Source of the DNA: JAXLQL01 sp046331625
GTDB lineage: Bacteria > Acidobacteriota > Terriglobia > Bryobacterales > Bryobacteraceae
Direction of reading: 5' to 3'
Assembly: GCA_046331625.1 (NCBI GenBank)
Contig: JAXLQL010000002.1
Span: forward strand, 496,001 to 560,000
Length of the DNA: 64,000 bases
The notes beneath the pieces are model-generated. The model saw nothing but the letters and a program-made list of their open reading frames with translations, did no database searches and was not told where the DNA came from. The position numbers and the translations under genes were made by a program. Positions 63,555 to 64,000 of the stretch are shown here, one piece after another (positions within the stretch are counted from its first letter, which is position 1; the number at the start of each line of letters is the position of its first letter).

Positions 63555-64000
63555 TTATCTTCTCCCAGAGCCGCCCATGGGTTGGGTCACCAACCGGACA
63601 TCGAGACCCTTCTCTTTGTCTGGTGGGCGTTGGCCGAGCACGGCCACTACCTTGGCGAGAACGTCCCACACGGTGTCCTTGTCAGCCCGTACATAGACGG
63701 CTGTGGCGTTCGGAAAGCGCTTGCGGAATTCCTGCTGCAGTACGGCGATGTTGACGATCTTCTCGTTGAGCTGCACGTCACCGTTCTTGGTGACCGAGAC
63801 CACCGGCAACTCCTCGGTAGTGCTTTTCGGTTGGGTGCTCACTTTGGGCACGTTGATCTCGAGCCCGAACTCCATCACGTGCGCGGTGAGCATGAAGATG
63901 ATGAGCAGCACCAGCACCACGTCGACCAGCGGGATGATGTTGATCTCGGCCATGGCGCCGGGGAGCGCGCGGCGTCCGCGCCGGCCGGAGGTTGCAGCGG
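63555..64000 (-). CDS. tolR: TolR/ExbD proton-channel protein, 5' end outside window
   Basis: The minus-strand frame is open to the window edge; the ATG at 63953 is internal, since in-frame sequence upstream reads 'GRRGRRALPGAM', as in TolR/ExbD N-termini. The membrane helix 'INIIPLVDVVLVLLIIFMLT' contains the essential Asp (LVD). The periplasmic part ends 'VRLVTQPMGGSGRR'. With TolQ it converts proton flow into TolA motion. First visible gene of the tol cluster; tolQ is expected just beyond the right edge. Confidence 0.9.
   Translation of the reverse strand, partial: AATSGRRGRRALPGAMAEINIIPLVDVVLVLLIIFMLTAHVMEFGLEINVPKVSTQPKSTTEELPVVSVTKNGDVQLNEKIVNIAVLQQEFRKRFPNATAVYVRADKDTVWDVLAKVVAVLGQRPPDKEKGLDVRLVTQPMGGSGRR

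Overview
This window looks like a chromosomal segment of an Acidobacteriota bacterium of the Solibacter/Bryobacter type. The GC content is high. There are two very large carboxypeptidase-regulatory-domain TonB-dependent receptors. A cyclophilin carries the C-terminal domain first described as 'Solibacter uncharacterized' (TIGR03437). Other pointers are a PSCyt1/DUF1549/DUF1553 protein paired with a DUF1501 protein, tandem BACON domains and winged-helix/TPR regulators. The assignment comes from recognising families by eye; no database was searched.

Layout. 1-6350 is an accessory-looking block: a partial winged-helix-like protein, a 1132-residue P-loop ATPase with PAS and duplicated GAF-like sensor modules, a 4-nt-coupled partner with a degenerate receiver domain, an AbrB-type antitoxin with a small toxin-like partner, and a small membrane protein behind a promoter/operator. 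6500-9540 holds pntAA-pntAB-pntB and a tRNA-Pro(UGG). 9550-24300 is a mixed region: a frameshifted DUF2293 protein, a TonB-dependent receptor, PilZ, a thioredoxin-like protein, mscL, a PQQ-type propeller, an M23 peptidase, LRR and TPR proteins, and an XRE/nucleotidyltransferase pair whose second gene is frameshifted. 24360-33900 holds a minus-strand group (DUF1501, PSCyt1-DUF1549-DUF1553, a TPR-like protein, cyclophilin, histidine kinase, response regulator) with a divergent Spy/CpxP-like gene. 33950-38320 contains an ArsR/SRPBCC-GyrI/membrane-protein operon and asnS. 38500-43350 is a frameshifted reprolysin-like metalloprotease with eight BACON domains. 44000-55000 carries a CoA transferase, cytochrome P460, a PHM-like copper protein, a second TonB-dependent receptor, a Tat-type molybdopterin oxidoreductase, a TPR protein and a PHP metallohydrolase. 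55200-64000 has a CadC-like regulator and the tolR-tolA-tolB-pal-cpoB envelope cluster running into a CBM9-like protein and a deoC homologue.

Three themes stand out. (1) The uncharacterised ATPase/sensor/pseudo-receiver cassette beside a toxin-antitoxin-like pair is the best candidate for an undescribed signalling or conflict system. (2) Stop/start junctions between adjacent genes are repeatedly duplicated. At 32.3 and 51.5 kb the duplication encloses a dispersed palindromic repeat (five copies seen); at 28.0, 52.7 and 55.1/58.4 kb the junction alone is copied, leaving chimeric mini-ORFs. (3) Three otherwise conserved genes are split by single-base frameshifts, which means either recent decay or assembly error.

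Functionally, the window joins proton-motive NADPH supply (Pnt), envelope integrity (Tol-Pal, the Cpx-like module, MscL) and outer-membrane/periplasmic uptake and redox functions.
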